Assembly (NCBI GenBank): GCA_963820545.1
Contig: CAWGAJ010000001.1
Coordinates: 1 to 64,000, forward strand
Source of the DNA: CAWGAJ01 sp963820545
GTDB taxonomy: Bacteria > Planctomycetota > Planctomycetia > Pirellulales > Thermoguttaceae
Length of the DNA stretch: 64,000 bases
Direction of reading: 5' to 3'
Part shown: positions 47,645-56,206 of the stretch, piece by piece
Position numbering within the stretch: the first letter of the stretch is position 1
Layout: each line of letters starts with the position of its first letter
Program-made: the position numbers and the translations under genes
The notes under the pieces: model-generated
Told to the model about the DNA's origin: nothing
The model's input: the letters and a program-made list of their open reading frames with translations, nothing else
The model's database searches: none

Positions 47645-48688
47645 TTAAACCAGAGTTTTCAGTTGATCCAAGAGGGCGGCGATTTCCTGCTGGCTGCCCA
47701 CGCTAATACGCAAACCGTCGTCCCAGCCTGGATAGTCCATGTATCGGACCAGGATGCGGCGGCGTTTGAGTTCCTCATAAAATGACCGGACGGAACGACC
47801 GGGAAGGGTGTTCCAGGTGAAATTCGCCTGTGAATCGGGCGTTACAAACCCTAAGGCCCGCATTTCCCTTATAAGCTGTCGGCGTGTGGCAATGATCTTA
47901 GCGCGATTCTCCGTCAGCCACTTTTGGTCGCCGATGGCGGCGGCGGCCGCGGCAATCGATAATGCGTTGCAGTTGTAAGAGTCTTTCACTTTGACAAACT
48001 GTTCGATCAAGTGCGGCTGGGCCACAAGATATCCGAAGCGCAAGCCCGCCAAGGCGTACGACTTGCTCAGCGAACGCGAGACCATAATCTTCTCGCACTT
48101 CGCTACCAGGCCGAGGCAGTTGCTTTCGGCGAAGTCGACGTAGGCCTCGTCGACCAGGAGCGGACAGGGCAGGCGCTGGCCAATCTCTAAAACCTGCTCC
48201 GGCGCAATAACCGTGCCCGAAGGACTGTTCGGATTGGGCAAAAAAACCAGACGCGGACTGCCCTGAGAAGAAGAATATTGCACGGGCAGCGACCAATCGG
48301 CTTGAAAATGCAGCTCTTCGGATCGGGCGCCTTGAAGTTGGGCCAAGGTTTTATAGAGCACGTAGCTGGGATAAGGCAGGCGGAGCATTTGGCCCTGGCC
48401 GACCAATGTCCGGGTAAGGATGGTTAAAATATCGTCGCTGCCGTTGCCGCAGAGGATCCACTGGGGATCCACACCCAGCACTTCGCCTGCCCGGCGGCGG
48501 AACGTCTCGGCCATGGGATCGGGATATTTTTTTAACCGGCCGATGGTCTCTTGAATCGCAGTGGCCACCGCGGGCGACGGCGCGTAAGGATTTTCGTTGG
48601 TATTAAGCTTGATGTAGGCACTGTCCTGGGGCTGTTCGCCAGGCTCATAGCCGGACATCGCTTCGATCTCGGGTCTAAAAAAGGACAC
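47645..48688 (-). CDS. hisC: Histidinol-phosphate aminotransferase
   Basis: PLP aminotransferase of the histidine pathway, 347 residues. Substrate and cofactor motifs are KLNTNENPYAPSPAV, GNGSDDILTILTR, LPNPNSPSGT, VDEAYVDF and the Schiff-base Lys in SRSLSKSYALAGLRFGY, with the phosphate-binding Arg in LRISVG near the end. It lies 163 bases after hisD, separated by a double-hairpin repeat. Confidence 0.95.
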   Translation of the reverse strand: MSFFRPEIEAMSGYEPGEQPQDSAYIKLNTNENPYAPSPAVATAIQETIGRLKKYPDPMAETFRRRAGEVLGVDPQWILCGNGSDDILTILTRTLVGQGQMLRLPYPSYVLYKTLAQLQGARSEELHFQADWSLPVQYSSSQGSPRLVFLPNPNSPSGTVIAPEQVLEIGQRLPCPLLVDEAYVDFAESNCLGLVAKCEKIMVSRSLSKSYALAGLRFGYLVAQPHLIEQFVKVKDSYNCNALSIAAAAAAIGDQKWLTENRAKIIATRRQLIREMRALGFVTPDSQANFTWNTLPGRSVRSFYEELKRRRILVRYMDYPGWDDGLRISVGSQQEIAALLDQLKTLV

Positions 48689-48757
48689 GGCAGTGGATAG
48701 TGGTTAGTGGTTTTGGTTTATTGATACTCAGGGAAATTATGTCATCATTTTTCATCG

Positions 48758-48806
48758 GAGCCGGGCCGTGTCGGCCCGGAATTGCCGGGGCGACACGCCC
48801 CGGCTC
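48758..48806. repeat. Double-hairpin repeat GAGCCGGG...CCCGGCTC
   Basis: CCGGGCCG/TGT/CGGCCCGG then CCGGGGCG/ACA/CGCCCCGG. The outer arms GAGCCGGG and CCCGGCTC also pair. It lies between hisD and hisC. Confidence 0.7.
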
Positions 48807-48851
48807 TGACTTTTCATACGGTATTCTTTTTCTAAGTCCCAGTAAACTTTG

Positions 48852-50222
48852 TTATTTAATTTTATCCCTCATCCTTACTTCCACGCTGGCCCGGTGGGCG
48901 GTCAGGCCTTCTTTGGCGGCTATGACTTGCACGTCGGGGGCGAGATTCATCAGGCCTTCGCGTGTAAAGTGGAGGATGCTGTTGGTTCGCAGGAAATTGT
49001 TGGCCGACAGCCCGCTGGCAAAGCGGGCAGTGCCGCTGGTGGGCAGCACGTGGGAGGGCCCGGCGGCGTAATCGCCCAAGGCCACGGGGGTGTAATTACC
49101 TAAGAATATCGCGCCGGCGTGACGGATTTTTTCGGCTAATTTTTCGGCATCGGCAGTGGCGATGTGGAGATGCTCGGGGGCGATTTCGTCGGTCAGGGCG
49201 CAGGCTTCGTCGGCATCGCGGGCAAGAATCACAGCGCCAAACTCTTCCAAACTTTGTCGGGCCAGATCGCCGCGCTCGACTTGTGATAGTAGCTTTTCCA
49301 AGGCCTCAACGGTTGCCTCAAGGACTTTTGGATTCCAACCGATCAATACGCTTGCCCCAGGCGCGTGCTCGGCCTGGGCCAGGAGATCAAAGGCCGTGTA
49401 TTCCGGGCGGGTGGAATCGTCGACAATTACCACGACTTCGCTGGGGCCGGCAATGGAGTCGATATCCACTTCGCCGTAAACATATTTTTTCGCCAAGGCC
49501 ACAAACAGATTGCCGGGACCGACGATTTTATCCACGCGCGGAATGCCTTCCACGCCGTAGGCCAAAGCGGCCACGGCCTGGGCGCCGCCGATCCGATAAA
49601 CCTCGGTGATGCCCAACTCGTGACAAGTGGCAAGCATGTCGGAATTGTATGCGCCGAACTTGGTGGGCGGGGCGACCACGGCCAATTGTTTTACGCCGGC
49701 AACCTGGGCGGGCACGGCACACATCAACACGCTGGAAGGATACGCCGCCGCGCCGCCGGGTACGCAAATCCCCACCCGATCCAAAGGCCGGTAACGCTGC
49801 ACCAGATATCCGCCCGGCCGATCGACACGCACATCTTTTTGGAGAAGCGCTTCTTGAAAAACGTGGATGTTTTCCCGCACGCGGCGAACGGCCTGCAAAA
49901 AATCCGCGTCGGCCTGGGCGTGGGCGCGCGCTAAATCCGACTGCGGTACGCGCACCGTCTCGGCGGTAAGTTGGACCTTGTCGATCCGGACAGTGTAATT
50001 GAGCACGGCGGCAAGGCCCTTTTCGGCCACGTCGCGGCAGATGCGCTCGACAACTTCGAGGGGCGAAAGCGGCTGGCCGAAGACATCGATCGTCCGCTGC
50101 CGGCCCGACTGGCTGACCACGTTGCCCCGCGGGCTGAGTTTTTCGCGCAATTGAGCCATTGCCGCGCGCACGTCGTCGCAACGGCTGTCAATACGGCGGA
50201 TGTTCAGGGGCGGGGATGGCAT
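48852..50222 (-). CDS. hisD: Histidinol dehydrogenase
   Basis: Last two steps of histidine synthesis (histidinol to histidine, zinc and NAD dependent). The 456 residues include an N-terminal extension of about 25. Motifs are the NAD-binding PGGAAAYPSSVLMCAVPAQVAG, GGAQAVAALAYG and VDKIVGPGN, the signature SIAGPSEVVVI, and the zinc/catalytic residues in AQAEHAPG and EIAPEHLHI. It heads the hisD-hisC-hisB group; no his leader peptide is seen in the 138 bases upstream. Confidence 0.96.
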   Translation of the reverse strand: MPSPPLNIRRIDSRCDDVRAAMAQLREKLSPRGNVVSQSGRQRTIDVFGQPLSPLEVVERICRDVAEKGLAAVLNYTVRIDKVQLTAETVRVPQSDLARAHAQADADFLQAVRRVRENIHVFQEALLQKDVRVDRPGGYLVQRYRPLDRVGICVPGGAAAYPSSVLMCAVPAQVAGVKQLAVVAPPTKFGAYNSDMLATCHELGITEVYRIGGAQAVAALAYGVEGIPRVDKIVGPGNLFVALAKKYVYGEVDIDSIAGPSEVVVIVDDSTRPEYTAFDLLAQAEHAPGASVLIGWNPKVLEATVEALEKLLSQVERGDLARQSLEEFGAVILARDADEACALTDEIAPEHLHIATADAEKLAEKIRHAGAIFLGNYTPVALGDYAAGPSHVLPTSGTARFASGLSANNFLRTNSILHFTREGLMNLAPDVQVIAAKEGLTAHRASVEVRMRDKIK

Positions 50223-50360
50223 GGAAGTGTATTGTTAGGACTGTGCTATGCGTAATATCTCTCAAGTGTAGACAGTCGAGACCTTTATTTTGTTCAGTTT
50301 CCTCTATAGAGGGAAGATCTGGGATGGAATTCAGGAACAAAAATGCCGCAATATGGGGGG

Positions 50361-51362
50361 CTATTTTTCCGGAGGCGAATCGGCCTGGGGCAATGGCAAC
50401 AGATGGGGAATGCCGGCTTTGTCGATTTGCAGGACATGGGTTTTCAAGTCGACTTGCGCCGGGTTGTTGAAGGTCAGTTCCACAATCCAGCCGGTCCATA
50501 CCTCAGGATCGGCGGGGAAGTAGTCGAAGACCATATTGCCCAAGCTGTAGACTATGGGGCGGCCTTTGTAAATGTCGATTGTTTGCGTGACGTGCTGATG
50601 AGCGCCGATTATCGCACTGGCTCCGGCGTCGATCAGGCGCCGCGACAATTCTTTCTGTTCGGCCGTTGGTTCGGGACGGTATTCTTTTCCCCAGTGCAAA
50701 TAGGGTATCACGATCTGGGCGTGATGTTCTTCGTGCGCCGCTTTAATCGCCTTGAGAACATCGTCCTCATCCAACCAGGCGGTTCCCGGCTCATGCTCGC
50801 CAGCGGCGAAGGATTTTGGCGGAAACCGATTAAAGCCCAGCAAAGCGATGCGTAAGCCGTGGCGATTGAGGATCAAAGGCTGATAGGCCTCCTGGCGATT
50901 GGCTCCGCCGCCAAAATAGGGAAGATCGGCTTTTTTCAGCAAGGTCAATTGATCGAGAAAAGCTTCTTTCCCAAAGTCGCCGGAATGATTATTGGCTACG
51001 TTCACCGCGGTAAAGTATTTTTTCAACAGCGGAATGCTTTCCCGCGGACCACGGAAGGTGTAGGGTTTTAGCACTTGCTCGCCACCTTCGCCGACCACAC
51101 ACTCCAGGTTGCAAACAGCGATGTCGGCATTATGGAAAATCGCGGCGAATTCCTGGAAGGGATCGTTGCCGTGTACTATGGCGTGACCGGGTCCGCCGTC
51201 GAGCATCACATCGCCGGCAAACACAATACTTACAGTATCTTGCCGGCGATCGGTCGCCTGGCCCAAGTTCGGCCCAGCAACCGCCAGCAGCAAAAACCAG
51301 GTTATGATGGCGTTCCACCTGGCAACAAAGGGAGGTTTCAAATCTATCAATCGACGGCTCAT
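50361..51362 (-). CDS. CapA-family (PGA synthesis-like) exported protein
   Basis: A 333-residue protein with a signal sequence (WNAIITWFLLLAVAGPNLG) and a metallophosphatase-like CapA fold: IVFAGDVMLDGG, VCNLECVVGE, NVANNHSGDFG, LHWGKEYRPEPTAEQ, GASAIIGAHQHVTQ and VYSLGNMVFD. CapA proteins take part in poly-gamma-glutamate or capsule export. No capB or capC genes are near, so the substrate is open. Confidence 0.88.
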   Translation of the reverse strand: MSRRLIDLKPPFVARWNAIITWFLLLAVAGPNLGQATDRRQDTVSIVFAGDVMLDGGPGHAIVHGNDPFQEFAAIFHNADIAVCNLECVVGEGGEQVLKPYTFRGPRESIPLLKKYFTAVNVANNHSGDFGKEAFLDQLTLLKKADLPYFGGGANRQEAYQPLILNRHGLRIALLGFNRFPPKSFAAGEHEPGTAWLDEDDVLKAIKAAHEEHHAQIVIPYLHWGKEYRPEPTAEQKELSRRLIDAGASAIIGAHQHVTQTIDIYKGRPIVYSLGNMVFDYFPADPEVWTGWIVELTFNNPAQVDLKTHVLQIDKAGIPHLLPLPQADSPPEK

Positions 51363-51542
51363 GAACTGGCTGTGTGTGCTGATGGCGGGTGGAAAACGAC
51401 TGGCGGATTCTATTTCGGCATATAGAAAAGTATAGGTTCGCCTTGTTCAGTTTTATCTTTACCCGGGGAAATTTAAAGGGGACGGATCGAAGGCGCCGCG
51501 CAGATAGCCCGAATCCAACTGCAAATTGCCTGACATTTTCGC

Positions 51543-53480
51543 GTGGGTATCGTACAATGGCTTTGGGGCTTGAAACGAATTTTTTTGGCTTTGCATCCCT
51601 CCGAGGGGTGGGTCTTTGACATTTATTATGTAACCGTGGTAGAGAAATTATTTTCCCTCACTTGCGTGACCTGCCATGCGCGAATCGCCGTTTATAGCAC
51701 GGAAGCGATCGGCAAGATTTTTGAATGCCCAAAATGCCAGAGCATGGTCAATGTGCAGGCGCCGCCCGGATGGCAGCCACCAAAAACCTCTGAAAATCTC
51801 CCGGACGGATCTTCGCCGGGGCAGGCGTCTGCTTCAGCCATGGACAATTCATCCATGGGCGAGGCTTCAACGGGCTCCGAAGGGACGTTTTTCGGACTTG
51901 CACATTCTTGGTTCTGGCTCATTGCCGCAATGGCGGCCGCCGCGGTATTGTGCGTTGTGGCAGGGCTGGCGATTTATTTCAGCGGCAACCCGGATAATGC
52001 CGGCCCGGCGTCTATTCAGCGCCATGATAACACCTTGGCCCAACAAGCCGACAGTCCGGCGGAAGATACATCCAAAGACGTAGATTCGCAGGAATCAAAA
52101 CAGAATATCGCGAGCAGTGAACCTGAACCGACAACCACGGCAGAATCAAAATCGGATGTCGAATCCGCTGTCGAAACCGCTGCTGAAAAAATCGCTGAGC
52201 CTACCTCTCCACCAAAAGCCCAGACGCCTGAGTCGAATACTCCCGCGGCAAAGCCCCCCGCGGCAAGTCCTTCTTTGGATGTGAATAAAGAGGCGGCCCA
52301 AAAGGTCCTCACGCAAAGCAAGCAGCCCATGCCGACGATTGCAGGCACAAGTAAGGTGGTCAAGCTGATAGCGCCCGAAAAAATAAACGTACAATCCCGT
52401 TTGGGCGAAGTGATTCCCGGCATGGAGTTCAGCGCGATGCCCTTTGGCCGGGCAATCGGTTTGCTAGCGGCCCTGAGCGGGCTGCCGATAACGCTCGATC
52501 CCGACGCCATGGAGCGTTTGGGTGTGACGCTCTATGATCCGATTACGGCGCGGATGACCGACGCCACGCTGGAAGAAATTCTTCAGCAAATAAGCGCCAA
52601 GCGGGGAATGGTTTTTGTGGAAGAAGACGGGCAGGTGGTAGTGACCAGCCCTGTTGAAGAACGTGAAGAACTTCGCCGCGTGCGATACACGGTTGCCGAT
52701 CTTACCGGCGACGACAAAGCGGCAATGGAAAATCTCGCCGCTTTGGTGCAAAAGTTTGTCTATCCCGAGTCATGGCAGTCGGCCGGCGCACAGGGAACCA
52801 TCGAAACCGATAAAACCGCGTTGGTCGTTGCGCAAACCAGTGCGGTGCACGATCAAATTCTGGTGTTTTGCGAAAAACTTCGTAGCGCCCGGGCCCGGCC
52901 GCTGAAAAGCAATCGCGATCCAAAACGTTTCGAGTTGACCACCCGGCTCCAGCAGGCCGACTCAGCGCTAAAACACAAGGTGAGCGCCAATTTTCATGAA
53001 CCTGCCACATTGATGGACATTTTGGCGTATCTGGGCCAGCAGGCCGAGGTGGATATTCTCATTGATCGTCGGGTTTTGGCCGCTGCGGGAATGTCGGACA
53101 AAACGGAAATTTCTTTTGTTGTAGAAAAGCAGCCTTTGGCCGAGGCGCTAGTTGGATTGCTTGTTCCGTTGAAACTTGGCTATCGGGCAATCGACGCGCG
53201 CACGCTTCAGGTGACCAGCCAATCAGTGCTCGACGCCCGAGGGGAGCTGGAGTTTTATCCGCTCGGCAAGCAGTTGGGCAAAGACGTTTCTGGAGCGGAC
53301 CTGATCGAGCAGGTCAAAAACGCCGTGGCCAAGGCCTCCTGGAACGGCTCCGGCCATGCGGCAGCGATCTATTTTGATCAGCCTTCCAATACTTTGATTG
53401 TCCTGCAATCGCAACCGGTGCAAGGGGCAATCCAAGTTTTATTAAGAGCGTCTAACAAAATGAAATTTATAAAAACCTAG
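51543..53480 (+). CDS. Zinc-ribbon, single-pass protein with secretin/STN-like domains, 3' end altered by an IS
   Basis: A 645-residue protein in an unusual order. A zinc ribbon (LTCVTCHARIAV, then FECPKCQSMVNV) comes near the N-terminus. One membrane helix follows at about residues 120-145 (LIAAMAAAAVLCVVAGLAI), then a long acidic Glu/Ser/Thr/Pro linker. Two STN-like domains come last (MPFGRAIGLLAALSGLPITL; TLMDILAYLGQQAEVDILID). The ribbon would be cytoplasmic and the rest outside. The start is uncertain: GTG 51543 opens the frame, but GTG 51636 directly precedes the ribbon. The final 11 residues (after VLL) come from an IS inserted at 53446. Without the IS the frame would continue SKTMDQK and stop at 54362. 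Confidence 0.7.
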   Translation: MGIVQWLWGLKRIFLALHPSEGWVFDIYYVTVVEKLFSLTCVTCHARIAVYSTEAIGKIFECPKCQSMVNVQAPPGWQPPKTSENLPDGSSPGQASASAMDNSSMGEASTGSEGTFFGLAHSWFWLIAAMAAAAVLCVVAGLAIYFSGNPDNAGPASIQRHDNTLAQQADSPAEDTSKDVDSQESKQNIASSEPEPTTTAESKSDVESAVETAAEKIAEPTSPPKAQTPESNTPAAKPPAASPSLDVNKEAAQKVLTQSKQPMPTIAGTSKVVKLIAPEKINVQSRLGEVIPGMEFSAMPFGRAIGLLAALSGLPITLDPDAMERLGVTLYDPITARMTDATLEEILQQISAKRGMVFVEEDGQVVVTSPVEEREELRRVRYTVADLTGDDKAAMENLAALVQKFVYPESWQSAGAQGTIETDKTALVVAQTSAVHDQILVFCEKLRSARARPLKSNRDPKRFELTTRLQQADSALKHKVSANFHEPATLMDILAYLGQQAEVDILIDRRVLAAAGMSDKTEISFVVEKQPLAEALVGLLVPLKLGYRAIDARTLQVTSQSVLDARGELEFYPLGKQLGKDVSGADLIEQVKNAVAKASWNGSGHAAAIYFDQPSNTLIVLQSQPVQGAIQVLLRASNKMKFIKT

Positions 53481-54338
53481 AACAAATTAGGATACAACCA
53501 AGGGTTAAGAAAGCTTCATGGATATCATCGCGTCGTTCAAAGCGAACTCGCAAACGCCGAAATTGGTGGAGCCAACTGTTAGTGCGTTCGACAACCCAGC
53601 GGAAGACGCCCAAGCCGCTGCCATGTTCGGTATTGCGCTTTGCCAGCACCGGCACAATGCCCAACCGCCGCAAGCGTTTACGGTGAGGTTGCGAGTCGTA
53701 AGCACGGTCGCCTTGAACACGTTGAGGCCTTCGCCTTGGATGTCCGCGTTTGCCTCGTACCGGCGGAATGGCGTTTACCAGCGGCAGCAATTGCGTAACG
53801 TCGTGTGCATTGGCACCGGTCAACGTGGTTGCCAAGGGGATGCCGTTAGCATCCGTGAGGACATGGTGTTTCGAGCCGAATTTGCGGCGATCCGTGGGGT
53901 TTGGGCCAGTTTTTGCCCCCCAAAAACCGCCCGTATGGACGTGCTGTCGACAACTGCCCGAGACCAATCGATTTCGTCCGCCGCCTGCAAATGGTCGAGC
54001 AGTACCCGATGGATTTTGTCCCACACACCTAGCTTTTGCCAGCGACTCAATCGTCGCCAACAGGTCATTCCCGATCCGCATCCCATTTCTTGTGGTAGAT
54101 ATTCCCAGGGTATGCCTGTCTTCAACACGAACAGAATCCCTGTCAGAACATGGCGATGGGATAATGGTTTGCGTCCCGGATACCGGCAACGTCTTCGCTT
54201 TGGCGGTGGTAGTAACGGTTCGATCAATTTCCACAGTTCATCATCTAAAATTGGCTTTGCCATGGTCGTACCTCCTTGTACGGCCAGGGATTTTAGCAAC
54301 TATAGGTAATACGTAAAAGTTCATTTTGTTAGACACTC
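53446..54338 (-). mobile_element. IS5-type insertion sequence, 893 bp
   Basis: The terminal inverted repeats are GAGCGTCTAACAAAATGAA (left) and GAGTGTCTAACAAAATGAA (right, read inward). The flanks carry a TAA direct repeat (53443-53445 and 54339-54341), consistent with the 3-bp TNA targets of part of the IS5 family. One transposase gene is encoded on the minus strand. It is inserted at the last codons of the gene at 51543. Confidence 0.9.
53467..54299 (-). CDS. IS5-family DDE transposase in two frames
   Basis: ORF A (53820-54299) has the N-terminal IS5 domain (ILDDELWKLIEPLLPPPKRR, HRHVLTGILFVLKTGIPWEYLP) and the first Asp of the DDE triad (AVVDSTSIRAV). ORF B (within 53467-54234) continues KTGPNPTDRRKFGSKHHVLT, the LTDANGIPLA strand, DRAYDSQPHRKRLRRLG (second Asp) and the Glu in RWVVERTNSWLHQFRRL. 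The frames overlap at a GGCAAAAACTGG run, where a -1 shift joins them. Programmed frameshifting is known in part of this family, so the IS may be intact; a sequencing error is the alternative. A better start is the ATG at 54263 (MAKPILDDEL). Confidence 0.88.
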
Positions 54339-54479
54339 TAAGTAAAACCATGGACCAAAAGTAATGCGCAGGCAATAACTTTGCAGTTTGTTACATCATA
54401 TTCCACAGATGTTTTTCTCGTCTATGGGTCATATGATGAGACATCCGAGCAAACGGTTGAGATTACGAGACAACCGTAA

Positions 54480-54683
54480 GTGTGCCACTGGCTTTGCCAG
54501 TGCCTTCCCTGCAACTTCTCGAGGGACGACTCTTTCCGGGAAAACAGGAAGCATTGGCAGATCGAGATTCTGTGGTCATCGTGAAAGTGCCGCACGGTCT
54601 TTTGATGTGCCATTCTCCACGTCTACCCACAACACCATGGAACGTCAAGGAAGCCCAACGCACTGGCAAAGCCAGTGGCACAC
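54480..54683. mobile_element. MITE-like element with 23-bp perfect inverted ends
   Basis: The left end GTGTGCCACTGGCTTTGCCA(GTG) is the exact reverse complement of the right end at 54661-54683. Each end is itself a palindrome (CACTGGC/GCCAGTG). The inner 158 bp has no ORF. It is related to the smaller element at 28986. Confidence 0.75.
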
Positions 54684-54687
54684 AATC

Positions 54688-55794
54688 TCAGCCACTTTCT
54701 CCAGTGCCACCCAGCCGTGGCCGATTCCAAACCTTTCGGTGATTGTTGATTGCATTCACAATATTCTCTGCTGCCTGCTTTGAACTTCCGCGTGCATCGA
54801 GGTACTTCTTAACTCGTAGATCATCTGGGACCGAACAGTCTCGCAAGAGAATCGGTAACACCACGATCGAACCTGTTTCCATTTCACGCTGGTAGGCAAG
54901 TCGAATCTCGTGCCGAACCCATTCAGATGCGATGGAATGTTCGCTTAGAAACACCAAGATGTAATTAACCTCTTTCAAGATTCCGTCTCGAATTCGATCA
55001 AGAATTGGTTCTCCCACTACGATGTCCTTTTCGTCCATCCACACAAGTAAGCCCTTTTGTTCTAGTGACCTTGCGATCAACTGGACTTTTTTCCTGTCTT
55101 TCGAAGAGTATGACATGAAGACTCGGTCAGCATCAATTTGCTGACGGCGGCGATCATTGGAAAGTGAGTCTGCAGCCTGCCAAACGAGCGAGCCCAGTGT
55201 GAGGGACGAGGTAATAGCAAGCCGAACGGCATCTGCCTTTTTACTTGATACGTCCATTCGCTTCTGCAAATCTGGAAGGTGTTGGGCGATGTACTGCCAG
55301 TGCGAATCAAGTTCAAGTGATAAGAGGTAATCTAGTCGCTTTGGAAGAATCGCGCCGAGGTCCACTTCGTATGTGTCCGCGATAGCGCGTTTCAACGCAT
55401 CGAAATCAACCGTCACGGGATAGAAGCGTTCTGTATATGCGTATTGCGTCAAGAAATAGCCGTGGGACACAGCCGACAAAGTTACCGTGAATAAGAGGAG
55501 ACTCTCGCGTGATGTGCGGACAGGCGAGGTTGTCAAAATGGACTTGGGCGGTGGTGGGAGTCCAATGGCGGGCGCATGCTTCTTGGCTTGGTCAAACGCC
55601 ATATGGATCAATACCGAGCGCTGAGCAAACGGCTGAGTTTCAAGAAGCGGCTTTGGAAACTCAGCACAATACCGTTGATACAACTCATCGACCTCGCCTT
55701 GTGACAGCGGCATGTTATTATTCCATGAGTATGCTGACAGGTATTGGACCGCCGAAGTGCGATAAAACTTCACTGCATTTTCGCAGCCGAGCAT
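54688..55794 (-). CDS. TIR-domain protein
   Basis: A 368-residue protein. Residues about 225-350 form a TIR domain: VFMSYSSKDRKKVQLIARSL, LVWMDEKDIVVGEPILDRI, YILVFLSEHSIASEWVRHEI. The Glu of SEWVRHEI (about residue 296) is at the position of the catalytic Glu of TIR NADases such as SARM1 (WVHKEI), so NAD cleavage is plausible. Residues 1-220 are helical and unrecognised, with one hydrophobic patch. The last residues (GGTGESG) come from sequence resembling the adjacent MITE-like repeat. It stands alone, next to an IS and a MITE. No other defence gene is beside it. Confidence 0.8.
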   Translation of the reverse strand: MLGCENAVKFYRTSAVQYLSAYSWNNNMPLSQGEVDELYQRYCAEFPKPLLETQPFAQRSVLIHMAFDQAKKHAPAIGLPPPPKSILTTSPVRTSRESLLLFTVTLSAVSHGYFLTQYAYTERFYPVTVDFDALKRAIADTYEVDLGAILPKRLDYLLSLELDSHWQYIAQHLPDLQKRMDVSSKKADAVRLAITSSLTLGSLVWQAADSLSNDRRRQQIDADRVFMSYSSKDRKKVQLIARSLEQKGLLVWMDEKDIVVGEPILDRIRDGILKEVNYILVFLSEHSIASEWVRHEIRLAYQREMETGSIVVLPILLRDCSVPDDLRVKKYLDARGSSKQAAENIVNAINNHRKVWNRPRLGGTGESG

Positions 55795-55960
55795 GGCGTT
55801 GTCAACCTTGATGCCCCTTATACTGGCAAATGAGTTGTGACGGATCGCCAGCAGGGATATTTACAATCTTTAATATTCGAAAAGTGATGCAGAGGCCATC
55901 AATTAAAATGACTATCCCAACAGGCTCCTCTCACTATGGGATAAACCGCAACAAACGTTA

Positions 55961-55979
55961 CCTCTCCCTCCGGGAGAGG
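55961..55979. repeat. Palindrome CCTCTCCC/GGGAGAGG
   Basis: A perfect 8-bp stem followed by GTTAGGGTGAG. A related sequence is inserted in the GT87-like gene at 59451-59600. Confidence 0.55.
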
Positions 55980-56086
55980 GTTAGGGTGAGAGCTGTTGAA
56001 TCTACAAGGCAAATTTTTAACAATAATAAAATCTTCCCCACGTTCTTCCCTTGCTTTTATTCCGCTTTACTGTCAAAATTAAGTTA

Positions 56087-56103
56087 GTGATAAGTTTTAT
56101 CAC
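56087..56103. promoter_or_regulatory. Palindrome GTGATAA/TTATCAC before leader ORF
   Basis: A perfect 7-bp inverted repeat with a GTT centre, 22 bases upstream of the leader ATG. It could be an operator for a repressor of aromatic biosynthesis, or part of the 5' end of the RNA. No factor can be assigned. Confidence 0.35.
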
Positions 56104-56125
56104 GGGCTGGACGATATTTATAAAC

Positions 56126-56206
56126 ATGCGTACGAACCTGACCGCCTATTATTGGTTTTACTTTTATTTTGCCCGCGAAGGTCGCGGGGTCGGAGGCGGT
56201 TTGTAG
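56126..56206 (+). CDS. Aromatic leader peptide of the DAHP synthase gene
   Basis: A 26-codon ORF beginning MRTNLTA, followed by eight aromatic codons in a row: Tyr, Tyr, Trp, Phe, Tyr, Phe, Tyr, Phe (56147-56170). It ends AREGRGVGGGL and TAG at 56204. A run containing all three aromatic residues is the hallmark of leader peptides that sense charged tRNAs. The codons after the run (56178-56190) form the first arm of an antiterminator. The ribosome site is weak (GCTGGACG 14 bases upstream). DAHP synthase, the first enzyme for Phe, Tyr and Trp, starts 214 bases downstream. The product itself probably has no function beyond regulation. Confidence 0.85.
   Translation: MRTNLTAYYWFYFYFAREGRGVGGGL

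Noticed and set aside
49365..49934. Plus-strand ORF of 189 codons inside hisD
   Set aside because: It is a shadow of a conserved gene in GC-rich DNA; the composition is Gly/Arg/His-rich with no motif.
50223..50360. A histidine leader peptide before hisD, by analogy with the aro leader
   Set aside because: No run of His codons and no terminator-like hairpin with a T-run was found in the 138 bases upstream.
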